A stretch of DNA of 64,000 bases from Mercenaria mercenaria (taxonomy: Eukaryota; Mollusca; Bivalvia; Venerida; Veneridae), in contig NC_069376.1 of the NCBI RefSeq assembly GCF_021730395.1, positions 17,269,001-17,333,000 of the forward strand, written 5' to 3'. Shown here piece after piece: positions 19,877 through 31,042 of the stretch (positions within the stretch are counted from its first letter, which is position 1; the number at the start of each line of letters is the position of its first letter). A program made the translations under genes and the position numbers. The notes beneath the pieces are model-generated. The model saw only the letters and a program-made list of their open reading frames with translations, was not told where the DNA came from and did no database searches.

Positions 19877-21731
19877 TTTTAGCTCACCTGAGCAATGCTC
19901 AGGTGAGTTTTTCTGATCGCTCGATGTCCGGCGTCCGTCGTCCGTCGTCTGGCGTCTGTCGTCTGTCGTCCGTCGTCTGTCAACATTTAGCTTGTGTATG
20001 CGATAGAGGCTGTATTTTTCAATTAATCTTCATGAATATTGGTCAGAATGATAACCTTGATGAAATCTAGGCCGAGTTCGAAAATGGGTCATCTCGGGTC
20101 AAAAACTAGGTCACTAGGTCAAATCAAAGAAAAACCTTATGTATGCGATAGAGACTGTATTTTTCATTTAATCTTCATGAATATTGGTCAGAATGATAAC
20201 TTTGATGAAATCTAGGCCGATTTTGAAAATGGGTCATCTCGGGTCAAAAAACTAGGTCACTAGGTCAAATCAAAGAAAACTTGTGTATGCGATAGAGGTG
20301 GTATTTTTCGATTAATCTTCATGAATATTGGTCAGAATGATAACCTTGATAAAATCTAAGCCGAGTTCGAAAATGGGTCATCTCGGGTCATAAACTAGGT
20401 CACTAGGTCAAATCAAAGAAAAACCTTGTGTATGCGATAGTGGCTGTATTTTTCAATTCTTCTTCATGAATATTGGTCAGAATGATAACCTTGATGAATT
20501 CTAGGCCGAGTTCGAAAATGGGTCATCTGGGGTCAAAAACTAGTTCACTAGGTCAAATCAAAGAAAAACCTTGTGTATGCGATAGAGGCTGTATTTTTCA
20601 ATTGATCTTCATGAATTTTGGTCAGAATGATTGCCTTGATGAAATCTAGGCCGAGTTCGAAAATGGGTCATCTCGGGTCAAAAACTAGGTCACTAGGTCA
20701 AATCAAAGAAAAACCTTGTGTATGCGATAGAGGGGGTATTTTTCAATTGATCTTCATGAATTTTGGTCAGAATGATAACCTTGATGAAATCTAGGCCGAG
20801 TTCGAAAATGGGTCATCTGGGGTCAAAAACTAGGTCACTAGGTCATATCACGTAAAAACCTTGTGTATGGGATAGAGGCTGTATTTTTCAATTGATCTTC
20901 ATGAATTTTGGTCAGAATGATTGCCTTGATGAAATTTAGACCAAGTTCGAAAATGGGTCATCTGAGGTCAAAAACTAGGTCACTAGGTCAAATCAAAGAA
21001 AAACCTTGTGTATGCAATAGAGGATGTATTTTTCAACTGATCTTCATGAAATTTAGCCAGAATGATTACCTTGATAAAATCTAGGCTGATTACGAAAATG
21101 GGTCATCTGGGGTCAAAAACTAGGTCACTAGGTCAAATCGAAGAAAAACATTGTGTATGCAATAGAGGATGTATTTTTCAATTGATCTTCATGAAATTTG
21201 GTCAGAGTGATTGCCTTGATGAAAACTAGGTCGGTTTTGAATATGGGTTATCTGAGGTCAAAAACTAGGTCACTAGGTCAAATTAAAGAAAAATCTTGTG
21301 TATGCAATAGAGACTGTTTTTTTTCAGTTGATATTTATGAAATTTGGTCAGGTTGATTGCCTTAATGAAATCTAGGTCGAATTTGAATATGGGTCATCTG
21401 AGGTCAAAAACTAGGTCACTTGGTCAAATCAAAGAAAAAACTTCTGTATGTGATAGAGGCTGTATTTTTCAGTTGATCTTCATGAATTTTGGTCAGAATG
21501 ATTGCCTTGATAAAATCTAGGTCGAGTTTGAACATGGGTCATCTAGGGTCAAAAACTAGGTCATATCTAAGAAAATGCTTGTTTTATCGCAAGAGACCAA
21601 TTTTTTGGTCCAATCTTAATGAAAATTGGTCAGAATATTTGTTTCCATGAAATCACTAGGTCAAACATGTTTTACACTGTTATGGAGTGTTTCTTAGGTG
21701 AGCGACCTAGGGCCATCTTGGCCCTCTTGTT
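19877..21731 (+). mobile_element. Nested satellite-cored element E4 (~144-bp units), complete
   Basis: 5' end 'tttttagctcacctgagc' with the palindrome CACCTGAGCAATGCTCAGGTG, then a run of gtccgtcgtctgtcgtc. About eleven units of about 144-146 bp follow (from 19990), sharing 'cttgtgtatgcgatagagg', 'ggtcagaatgataacctt', 'gaaatctaggccgagttc' and 'aaaaactaggtcactagg'. The 3' end is 'taggtgagcgacctagg', hairpin GGGCCATCTTGGCCC, CTTGTT. It is nearly identical to E5 at 23885-25190. It is inserted inside the E2 core. Confidence 0.87.
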
Positions 21732-23281
21732 TTATTATTTGACCTACTGACCTAGTTTTTTAAGGCACGTGACCCAGTTTCAAACTTGACCTAGCTGTCA
21801 TCAAGGTGAACATTCTGACTAATTTTTATGGAGATCCATTCACAAGTATGGCCTCTAGAGAGGTCACAAGGTTTTTCTATTTTTAGACCTACTGACCTAG
21901 TTTTTGACCGCACATGACCCTGTTTCGAACTTGACCTAGATATCATCAAGATGAACATTCAGACCAATTTTCATACAGATCCCATGAAAAATATGGCCTT
22001 TAGAGAGGTCACAAGATTTTTCTATTATTTGACCTACTGACCTAGTTTTTGATGGCATGTGACCCACTTTCGAACTTGACCTAGATATCATCAAGATGAA
22101 CATTCAGACCAAATTTCATACGGATCCGATGAAAAATATGGCCTCTAGAGAGGTCACAAGGTTTTTCTATTATTTGACCTACTGACCTAGTTTTTGAAGG
22201 CACATGACCCACTTTCAAACTTGACCTAGATATCATCAAGGTGAACATTCTGACCAATTTTCATGAAGATCTCATGAAATATATGGCCTCTAGAGAGGTC
22301 ACAAGGTTTTTCTATTTTTTAAACCTACTGACCTAGTTTTGACCGCACGTGACCCCGTTTCGAACTTGACCTAGATATCATCAAGATGAACATTCAGGCC
22401 AACTTTCATACAGATCCCATGAAAAATATGGCCTCTAGAGAGGTCACAAGGTTTTTCTATTATTTGACCTACTGACCTAGTTTTTGAAGGCATGTGACCC
22501 AGTTTTGAACTTGACCTAGATATCATCAAGGTGAACGTTCTGACCAATTTTCATGAAGATCTTGTGAAATATATGGCCTCTAGAGAGGTCACAAGGTTTT
22601 TCTATTTTTAGACCTACTGACCTAGTTTTTGATGGCACGTGACCCCGTTTCGAACTTGACCTAGATATCATCAAGATGAACATTCAGACCAACTTTCATA
22701 CAGATCCCATGAAAAATATGGCCTCTAGAGAGGTCACAAGGTTTTTCTATTATTTGACCTACTGACCTAGTTTTTGAAGGCATGTGACCCAGTTTCGAAC
22801 TTGACCTAGATATCATCAAGATGAACGTTCTGACCAATTTTCATGAAGATCTTGTGAAATATATGGCCTCTAAAGAGGTCACAAGGTTTTTCTATTTTTA
22901 GACCTACTGACCTAGTTTTTGACGGCACGTGACCCAGTTTCGAACTTGACCTAGATATCATCAAGGTGAACATTCTGACCAATTTTCATGAAGATCTTAT
23001 GAAATATATGGCCTCTAGAGAGGTCACAAGGTTTTTCTATTTTTAGACCTACTGACCTAGTTTTTGACGGCACGTGACCCAGTTTCGAACTTGACCTAGA
23101 TATCATCAAGATAAACATTCTGACCAACTTTCATAAAGATCCCATGAAAAATGTGACCTCTAGAGTGGTCACAAGCAAAAGTTTACGGACGGACGCACGC
23201 ACGCACGGACTGACGGACGGACGACGGACACCGCGCGATCACAAAAGCTCACCTTGTCACTTTGTGACAGGTGAGCTAAAA

Positions 23282-23535
23282 AACCAAGCCTGCACAAGAA
23301 GGCTAATATGTCTCCCTAGACTGAGCTCTTAACCTGCCGTGGTGCAAATAGATTGTTAATGTGTGTCTGTTAAGTCTTGTTAACAGTGAGTTGCAATCTA
23401 GTAACTTCTAAGTTTGTGTGATTTTAGCTCACCTGAGCACAGTGTGAGCTGTTGTGGTCACCTTAAGTCTGTCATTGTGCTTCTCAACAATTTGCCTGTT
23501 ATTAAACACCCTAGAAGACAGTTTTTTTTAAATGT
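23282..23535 (+). mobile_element. Spacer plus truncated 5' end of an E1-type element
   Basis: After about 143 bp of unassigned DNA, 'ttttagctcacctgagcac' at about 23425 begins an E1-like 5' end ('agtgtgagctgttgtggtc', then 'caacaatttgcctgttatt'). It is lost after about 110 bp. Confidence 0.5.
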
Positions 23536-23884
23536 TAAAGAGATGAGTTGAAGTCTGATCGATTCCCGATTGAGGCAGTGCCTTATTTCATATTATTAAT
23601 GTTATACAGCACACAAATACCTGCCATCACTTATAACACAGCTATACAGACATGTACATGTACTTAAATATTCAACTACCTGAACCACTGTAATAAAACT
23701 GACCGGTCACTTATACATGTATATCTATACATACATGTAATGCATCAGTAACTTTACATTACGAACAGTGTATAGATAAATCAAGTACAGGCTGTTTGCA
23801 AAAATATCGCTCTATTTTTTTATTTATTTATAGGATTTTAATCTTAAAATGTTATTTTTTCCTTAAATAAACTGATTTTGTCAC
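23536..23884. other. AT-rich unassigned stretch
   Basis: No gene, RNA or repeat seen. Confidence 0.35.
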
Positions 23885-25190
23885 TTTTTAGCTCACCTGA
23901 GCAATGCTCAGGTGAGTTTTTCTGATCGCTCGATGTCCGGCGTCTGTCGTCCGTCGTCTGTCGTCTGTCGTCTGTCGTCCGTCGTCTGTCAACATTTAGC
24001 TTGTGTATGCGATAGAGGCTGTATTTTTCAATTAATCTTCATGAATATTGGTCAGAATGATAACCTTGATGAAATCTAGGCCGAGTTCGAAAATGGGTCA
24101 TCTCGGGTCAAAAACTAGGTCACTAGGTCAAATCAAAGAAAAACCTTGTGTATGCGATAGAGGCTGTATTTTTCATTTAATCTTCATGAATATTGGTCAG
24201 AATGATAACTTTGATGAAATCTAGGCCAAGTTCGAAAATGGGTCATCTCGAGTCAAAAACTAGGTCACTAGGTCAAATCAAAGAAAAACCTTGTGTATGC
24301 GATAGAGGCAGTATTTTTCAATTATCTTCATGAATATTGGTCAGAATGATAACCTTGATGAAATCTAGGCCGAGTTCGAAAATGGGTCATCTGGGGTCAA
24401 AAACTAGGTCACTAGGTCAAATCAAAGAAAAACCTTGTGTATGCGATAGAGGCTGTATTTTTCAATTCTTCTTCATGAATATTGGTCAGAATGATAACCT
24501 TGATGAAATCTAGGCCGAGTTCGAAAATGGGTCATCTCGGGTCAAAAACTAGGTCACTAGGTCAAATCAAAGAAAACCTTGTGTATGCGATAGAGGCTGT
24601 ATTTTTCAATTGATCTTCATGAATTTTGGTCAGAATGATTGCCTTGATGAAATCTAGGTCGAGTTTGAAAATAGATTATCTGGGGTCAAAAAGTAGGTCA
24701 CTAGGTCAAATCAAAGAAAAACCTTGTGTATGCGATAGAGGCGGTATTTTTCAATTGATCTTCATGAAAATTGGTCAGAATGATTACCTTGATGAAATCT
24801 AGGCCGAGTTCGAAAATGGGTCATCTGGGGTCAAAAACTAGGTCACTAGGTCATATCACGTAAAAACCTTGTGTATGCTATGGAGGCTGTATTTTTCAAT
24901 TGATCTTCATGAATTTTGGTCAGAATGATTACCTTGATGAAATTTAGACCAAATTTGAAAATGGGTCATCTGGGTCAAAAACTAGGTCACTAGGTCAAAT
25001 CAAAGAAAAACCTTGTGTATGCAATAGAGGCTGTATTTTTCAACTGATCTTAATGAAATTTAGCCAGAATTATTACCTTGATAAAATCTAGGCCGAGTTC
25101 GAAAATGGGTCATCTGGGATCAAAAACTAGGTCACTAGGTCAAATCGAAGAAAAACATTGTGTATGCAATAGAGGATGTATTTTTCAATT
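23885..25190 (+). mobile_element. Satellite-cored element E5 (E4 family), 3' end missing
   Basis: Starts 'tttttagctcacctgagc' exactly like E4, with the same GTCCGTCGTCTGTC block. It has nine units of about 144 bp (from about 23999). The ninth unit breaks off after 'gaggatgtatttttcaatt', with no 3' hairpin or CTTGTT end. The break is about 10 bp before the acceptor of the vWA exon at 25201. Either the end was deleted, or the array is anchored at the splice site. Confidence 0.85.
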
Positions 25191-25200
25191 CTGTCTTTAG

Positions 25201-26774
25201 TTTTACCTGGTTGTACCCCGTTCCCCACAGATGTTATATTTGTGTTGGATTCTTCCGCAAGTCAGACAAAGGAACAATTCGATGTACAACTTGATTTTGT
25301 GATAAAATTTGTTGAAAACGTGAACATCAGCAGAGAAGAATTTCAGATAGCAGTTATAACATATTCAACAGAAGCAAGAGTAGATATAAACTTCTATCAG
25401 TCCACAGACAAGGACACACTGCGTCGTCTAATTGAAGACATCAGATTCCGACCTGGTGCCACATTTACAAATAAAGGTCTAAAAGTGGCAATGAATGTTG
25501 CGAGAAAAAGTGAGAGGCGGAAAGGCATGGTGACCTTGACTTATGCATTTGTTCTTACTGATGGTATGTCAAACAAAAGAACAGAAACAAGAGTAGCTGC
25601 TAAGGAATTAAGAAATGCTGATGTCCATGTTGTTGCAATAGGTATTGATTTTCATTCACCTTGGAAAATGTTCGTCTCGTTGTTATGTCCCTATTAAGGT
25701 GAATATCGGCTTACAAAGAACGTACAAAGATCTAACAGAAAAAATTCTTTGGTGTACGGCATCATTGTGACTTCTTGCCGCCTGCAATCGACTAATTTTC
25801 TACCAGCAAGACATTGACCCTGAAGATTTCCAAATAAAACGATACTTAAACTTCTAATATCTAAAATATATCACTTGAGCGATATAGTGGTATAAAAACA
25901 AGTTAATGCAGGTTATCATTTAAATGAAACGTAATAAAGTTGTAAGTAAAAGAAATCGACGCGATTACTTTTCTTTCTTTTTTTTCATCTATTTAGCATG
26001 TCTTTTTCAGGCATTGGAAAAGAAGTTTCACATCAAGAACTTGTCGACATTGCTTCTCCGGGAGATACCTTCAGTCCCTCTTACGTCTACTCTGTCAGAG
26101 ACTTTAACGCTCTGGATACCTTACTGAAACACCTTGTGCAGATAACATGTGACGACTGCACCGCCACCAGCGACCGTTCCGATATTGTGTTCCTTTTAGA
26201 TGAAAGTTACGAAATGAGTGAGACTGAATTTCAGATATCTGTGGATGCCATGACGGCGATTGTTAAGAGTAGTAACCACATTGGTGAACCTGATGGTCCG
26301 ATGTTTGGTTTAGTTCGACTGGGAAACACATTGAAGACTGTAATAGAGCTATCCGGAAGCCAGATGCAAAATAGCCTTCAAGTTCAATTTCAGACATTAA
26401 ACAGGAGACAAAATGAAGTTTGCGATAAAGACGAGCCATGTAGTGGAGGAAATATCACGTCAGCAATTACTCAAATATATAAGAATTTCTACAATACCAT
26501 AGAACGTCAGAATTCTAGAAAATTTCTTATTATTCTGTCAAGTGGAAAGTTTGAAAACCAGGAAATCATCAAAGAAGAGATGGTGGCAATCAATAACGTG
26601 TCAGATGTGAAATTGTTTGTGATTGGTCCAGGACTTGATGTAAATATGGATGGATTGTTGTCATTGGCTGAAGAAGCTAATCATGTATATGCAATTCTTG
26701 ACACTAATGACCTGTCAAAACTAGATGTAATGCAGTCAGAATTTTCGTATAACGTCTGCAAGAAGAAGACATAA
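25201..26774 (+). CDS. von Willebrand factor A domain protein, last two coding exons (5' part outside or not found)
   Basis: Exon a (25201-25641; acceptor ttctgtctttag, phase 1; donor ATAG|gtattg) and exon b (26011-26774; acceptor catgtctttttcag, stop TAA 26772-26774) join in phase 1. The joined product reads CTPFPTDVIFVLDSSASQTK through VVAIG|IGKEVSHQ, a canonical vWA fold. vWA-1 has a complete metal site: DSSAS, the GATFTNKG threonine and LTDGMS aspartate. vWA-2 (SDIVFLLDESYEMSETEF through KLFVIGPGLDVNMDGLLSL) is degenerate: DxSxS is DESYE and LTDG is LSSG. It ends in FSYNVCKKKT. Domain pairs like this occur in matrilin/collagen-VI-like secreted proteins of molluscs. The start is not in the visible exons: exon a begins in phase 1, so upstream exons must exist. 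Open reading into the upstream satellite (from 25176) is intronic. Confidence 0.85.
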
Positions 26775-27103
26775 AGCATTCAAGACGAATTCAAAACTAG
26801 TTAAGTTGAATGCATGCATGAGATATATTCATTTTTAAAGTTATTTTGAGAAGTAGCTTGTCTGTTGCGTGTGTTTATATTTTGAGCTACAAAGTTTGAT
26901 ATCCATTTAAAGGATGTTTGTTAAGCGTCTTAGCAGTTATTATTTTACCTAAGTGATATAATAGAGACAGCAAGGTTTTTGTACATTTTTTCAAGTTAAT
27001 GCTGCTACTCTTGTAGCCATTATGTTTTTTTTTTATTTCAACGGCCGTTTTTCATTTTATTGTGCTACTTATTGTACATAGATGTGCTCAATCATATCGG
27101 AAA

Positions 27104-27109
27104 ATTAAA
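27104..27109 (+). promoter_or_regulatory. Candidate polyadenylation signal (ATTAAA) for the vWA gene
   Basis: The only good hexamer seen in the 350 bp after the stop codon. It would give a 3' UTR of about 350 bases. No downstream GU-rich element was confirmed. Confidence 0.3.
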
Positions 27110-27319
27110 CCCCTCGACTTTTCGTACAAATGAAAATTATATACATGTACTAGTATAGCGCAAAGACTGAGTCCTTTATTTAGAGTTATGGAAAATAATA
27201 TAGGTGGCTATAGGAACAATTTCTTTGATGTCATTCATTCCGTAAGCTTTTATGTTGCCATTTTCCTTTTACGTGGCTAAAGGAACAATAGAGAGAACAA
27301 AAGTGTAGCCACATAAATA

Positions 27320-29134
27320 CCCATATACAGGAACGTCCGTCCGTCCGTCACACTTCTTGTCTGGAGCATTTCTCAGAAAGGTTGAATGTACTAAATTGTA
27401 ATTTCAGACACTGATAGAGCTTATTGAGAGAGAGAGTGCACTGATAATTATACACCATAACTGGTACCATTTTAGAATTATCTTCCTTTTTGTAACGTGT
27501 CCGGAGCGTAAGTTCAAAACGATGAAAGGGATTGACTTGATACTTAACATATTGACAAAAATCAGTGAGAGAAAGTGCATTGTCAAAGAACCATAGCTGA
27601 CTCCAGTTTTTAATTATCTCCACTTATGTTAAAAAAGCTTGTCCGGGGCATAAGTTAAAAAGTATAAGAAGGAATGACTTAATACTTCAAACAAATATAG
27701 AGGTCAATGAAAGAAACTGAAATAACTAGAACATATAACTCTAGCTGAACTCGTTTTTCAATTATCTCCCTTTATGGAAAAAGCTTATCCAGAGCTTAAA
27801 TCCAAAAATATGAAAGAGATTGATTTGATACTTTATATATAAATAGAGGTCAGTAAGAGGATATGCATTGTCAAAGAACCATAACTCAAACTAATCCAAT
27901 TTTGAATTATCTCCCTTTAAGGAAAAAGCTTGTCCAGAGCATAACTTGAAAACTAAATGAGGGAAAAACACAATACTTTACACATTGATAGAAATCAGTG
28001 AGAGGGAGTGCAGTGTCAAAGAACAATAATTCTGGCTTGCCCTGCTTTTGAAATATTCCCTTTTATGTCCGAAAATACTTGAAAAGCATATAATTGACTC
28101 AGTATTTTACACATTTATAGATGTCAGTGGGAGAATATAAGATTCTTTCACTGGTTATAGGTGCAGATGGGAATTTCCGGCCTCGAAGGTAACTGTTTAG
28201 GCGGTAACGAGGTTCCTACCGAGTTACCGCCTAAACAGTTACCCGAGAGCCGGATATGCCCATCTGCATCTATAACCAGTGACAGAATCTTTTTCTTGCG
28301 TACCGATATCAAGATATAATAATAAAAATAAAATCAGTCGAACGGCTTTCTTTTTAGAACTATTTCTTATAGCAGCGTATTCAAACAAAGCGCGGGAAAT
28401 CAACGTCCGTAAACAGGAAAGACGTCATGACGTTTCAAAGACAAGAAACAATGTTTAGTTCCGGTTTGGTTTTATCAGTTCCAGCGTAACGTTATGAATT
28501 TTTGATAAAATAACGTGTTTTGAATCGAGAAATATACTATCAGGAACAAAGAGGAACTGTCAAGGTATTGGATTTTTATTCCGTTTTTCGAAATGAAATA
28601 TAAATAACTACATAAATCGTTTACATATATGTAGTTCGTAATACGTCATTTAAAGCACGAGAGTCATTTTACACCCCGGGTTGTAAGATGGATTTTTCCA
28701 GCACCGGTAAAAGTACCGGAAATCCCCGTCTGGCATGCAAGAAAGTGCCGTAACTAAGAACCATGAGTCTAGCTGGCCTCATGTATTAATTATCTCCCCT
28801 CGTGTTAAAAACTTTGTCCAGAGCATCTCTCCTTAACTATAACAGATACTGTCTTCAAATTTCATATTATTATAGAACAGACTGAATGGGAGTGAAGTAC
28901 ATATGAACAATAACTCTAAACTGCCCTATTTTTTATTATTTCCCTTATGTATAAAAGATTTTCCGGAGAGTAACTTGAAAACTATATAAGGGTTTGATTT
29001 TATGCTTAAGATATTTATCAAGATCTTTGAGAAGAAGTACAGTAGCTAAGAACTATAACTCTATATGACCCTGTTTTTGAATCGCCCCTCTTTTATATAT
29101 TTGCTTCGGGGAGCATCCATCGCTGTTACCTTGT
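27320..29134 (+). mobile_element. Satellite-cored element E7 (~145-bp units) with a nested element
   Basis: Left end near 'aacgtccgtccgtccgtcac'. Diverged units of about 145 bp share 'taattatctccctttatg', 'aaaagcttgtccagagcat', 'tatagaggtcagtgagagg' and 'caaagaaccataactc'; they run to about 28120 and resume at 28749-29100. The right end is 'ttcggggagcatccatcg', then 'ctgttaccttgtt', again a CTTGTT terminus. Between the two halves sits the palindromic element at 28141-28748. Confidence 0.72.
28141..28748 (+). mobile_element. ~600-bp palindrome-bearing element family Q, copy 1 (nested in E7)
   Basis: Starts 'ttctttcactggttatagg' and, within 100 bp, holds a near-perfect inverted repeat ('ggtaactgtttaggcggtaa' pairing with 'ttaccgcctaaacagttacc'), so the first 140 bp form one long hairpin. 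It ends '...taccggaaatccccgtctgg' 'catgcaagaa', which is an imperfect inverted copy of the start ('agatgggaatttccgg' versus 'agacggggatttccgg'). It is non-coding. Copies are at 45757-46345 (inverted) and 53608-54212. Confidence 0.85.
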
Positions 29135-30017
29135 TTTAATTTGCAAAATGACTATTGCTGATAAAGCATCCTTTGAAAAATACAAACAAATGTATTGTCT
29201 AACCGAACTCCGACAAGTGAATTGTTTACAACTGTCATGACACATTTTTCTAGTGTTCTTCAGCAACACTAGAGGGAACTGAAATAGTAATATAGTCTCT
29301 TAATGCAAGTGGTATCTTGATAGATATGGTTTGATTGTATGTAATGCAAAATTTTGTGAGTAATGCCTAGAATTTCCAGTAAGACTAAACTATTTCCCAG
29401 GACGGTAATTACAGTACGGTTGGAATGTAGGGACATGAGTCATCCTTACTGCTGAGAAATGCTGTCACACGCTGATAGTCTATATAATTTTCATATAGTA
29501 GAAAGATCATATATAAGTTAAGCGAATAAAATTTCATAAAGATACCTTTAATGTTATTTCAAGGAAACTATTTAAACTGAAGAACATTGCATCAGCTGAC
29601 AAATATCTTTCAATAATGTTTCAACTACTTGCAATTATTATTACTTAATCTAATTCAACAGACACTGTCATGCACTCACTAAAAGTAGAGAAAATGTTTG
29701 ATGTGTGAGTGTGGACAATAAACAGAACAATAGCAAAATACAGGATGCGTGAAAACCTGCGCTGTAAAAAGTCTGCACAAAGGAACAAAAACTATAATGG
29801 AGATCCACATAAATCTGAATAAAGAACGTTTTCCAACACCTTTTACCTTTACGACACAGAAACACAAACAGATAAGTGAACTGCCAGTGTCCAAGAGACA
29901 CAGGCTGGAAATTAACACGGAAACAGAAAAAAAGAAGAAAAAAAGAGATCATTTTTCACACGCATGCACTTGGTCGGTGCTAGTAACGATAAAAGCGTTA
30001 GAAAATGGTTTATCATC
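29135..30017. other. Unassigned intergenic stretch
   Basis: Short overlapping ORFs on both strands at 29668-30087 have no support. A small perfect hairpin (CTAGTGTT / AACACTAG) lies near 29251-29273. Confidence 0.35.
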
Positions 30018-30034
30018 GAAAGAGTGTGTGTGTG

Positions 30035-30084
<50 letters not shown>

Positions 30085-30395
30085 TAACGTCTTTTTCAAC
30101 AGTTTTTCAGTCATATAAACGACGGTGTCTGCTTGTAGAAGTGAGCACTATGCCCAACTTTATAGTGCTGCCTCACTGGAATATCACGCCCTAGACACGT
30201 GACATGATACCCCACCCAGTCACATTATACTGACACCGGGCTGACCAGTCCTAGCACTACCCCCTTAATGCTTAGCACCAAGCGAAGAAGCTACTAGTAC
30301 CATTTTTTACATTGTTGGTATGACGCGGCCGGGGATCGAACCAAAGACCTCCCGCGGACGCTCTACCACTAGGCTACCGAGGCGGTAGGACCGGT
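30018..30395 (-). mobile_element. tRNA-derived SINE (family S1), near full length, ending in a GT/CA microsatellite
   Basis: Read on the minus strand from about 30387: a tRNA-like head with A box 'tagcctagtggtagagc' and B box 'ggttcgatccc', then a body with 'ggtactagtagcttcttcgc', 'gctaggactggtcagcccgg' and 'gactgggtggggtatcat', and a 3' part 'ctgaaaaactgttgaaaaag' 'acgttaaac'. It is followed by a CA repeat (GT on the + strand, 30021-30079). The second member at 48279-48525 has an internal deletion but the same head and CA tail. It may belong to one of the widespread molluscan SINE superfamilies (V-SINE/RUDI-like); this is from memory and unverified. Confidence 0.85.
30021..30079. repeat. (GT)n microsatellite at a SINE tail
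   Basis: Mostly uninterrupted TG dinucleotides with a few GC/TA interruptions at the left edge. It sits exactly at the SINE 3' end. It also creates an artefactual + strand CV-repeat ORF. Confidence 0.9.
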
Positions 30396-30644
30396 ATTGC
30401 AACTTACAGCTAACTCTAAAATTTTGTATTATGTAAACTTAAATCGATAGTGAGGACCTCAAGCAAATAAATATAATGTTATTAGCGAATCATATTATAT
30501 AAAAGGGTGTTTTGAAGGCATTGTAATGTGATGTGATCGAACAATGAAATGCCAAGATTCCTTATTTGAAACTAAAAATCATTCTTCTTTACAGTGTAAG
30601 GTGAGCTGTGACATAAACTACAAAACTATATTGCAGAGATATAC

Positions 30645-31042
30645 ATCAGATAGGTGGATACTATAATGTCGTTAAGGAAGTAAGATACCTTAATATGTGT
30701 ACAAACGCATGCCCAACCGGATACTAATGTGACAATTTACGAAAACGTTTATGACAACTAGATGTGTTATAGATGGACCATATAATGCCGTTAAGGAGGT
30801 AAGATACCTTAATATGTGTATGTGCGCATGCCCAACCGGATACTAACGTGACAATTTACGAAAACGTTTATGACAACTAGATGTGTTATAGACGGATCAT
30901 ATAATGCCGTTAAGGAGGTAAGATACCTTAATATGTGTATGTCCGCAAGCCAAACCGGATGCTAATGTGACAATTTACGAAGACGTTTATGACAACTAGA
31001 TGTGTTTGTTACGAAGACGTTTATGACAACTAGATGTGTTTG
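30645..31042. repeat. Tandem repeat, ~119-bp unit, three copies plus a 31-bp partial
   Basis: The motif 'gttaaggaggtaagatacc' recurs at 30671, 30790 and 30909 (period 119). Units also share 'gcatgcccaaccggatact', 'gtgacaatttacgaaaacg' and 'tttatgacaactagatgtg'. After unit 3 the last ~31 bp (tacgaagacgtttatgacaa onwards) are duplicated once. No coding role seen. Confidence 0.88.

Larger units (their letters stand above)
17852..23281 (-). mobile_element. Large satellite-cored element E2 (~150-bp units), interrupted by two nested elements
   Basis: Read on the minus strand, the 5' end is at 23281 ('tttttagctcacctgtcaca' hairpin, then a GTCCGTC/GTGCGTGCG block) and the 3' end is at 17852 (hairpin GGACCATCATGGTCC followed by TCTTGTT). 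The core is about 14 units of about 148-150 bp; on the + strand each has 'gacctactgacctagtttt', 'cgaacttgacctagatatc', 'catgaagatcccatgaaa' and 'ggcctctagagaggtcac'. Units lie at about 17890-18205, 19591-19876 and 21732-23160. The gaps are two complete, different elements (18206-19590 and 19877-21731), so E2 is older than both. Confidence 0.85.

Noticed and set aside
25176-25200. ATG start of the vWA protein in the satellite
   Set aside because: The codons belong to the satellite unit and the pyrimidine tract; a good acceptor at 25199-25200 shows that the exon starts after it.
29668-30194. Overlapping ORFs on both strands
   Set aside because: Partly microsatellite and SINE; no similarity or splice context.
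30290-30395. Functional tRNA gene
   Set aside because: A and B boxes are present but the sequence does not form a proper acceptor stem and continues into a SINE body; the same applies to 41108-41184, 42488-42560, 48430-48525 and 52970-53066.
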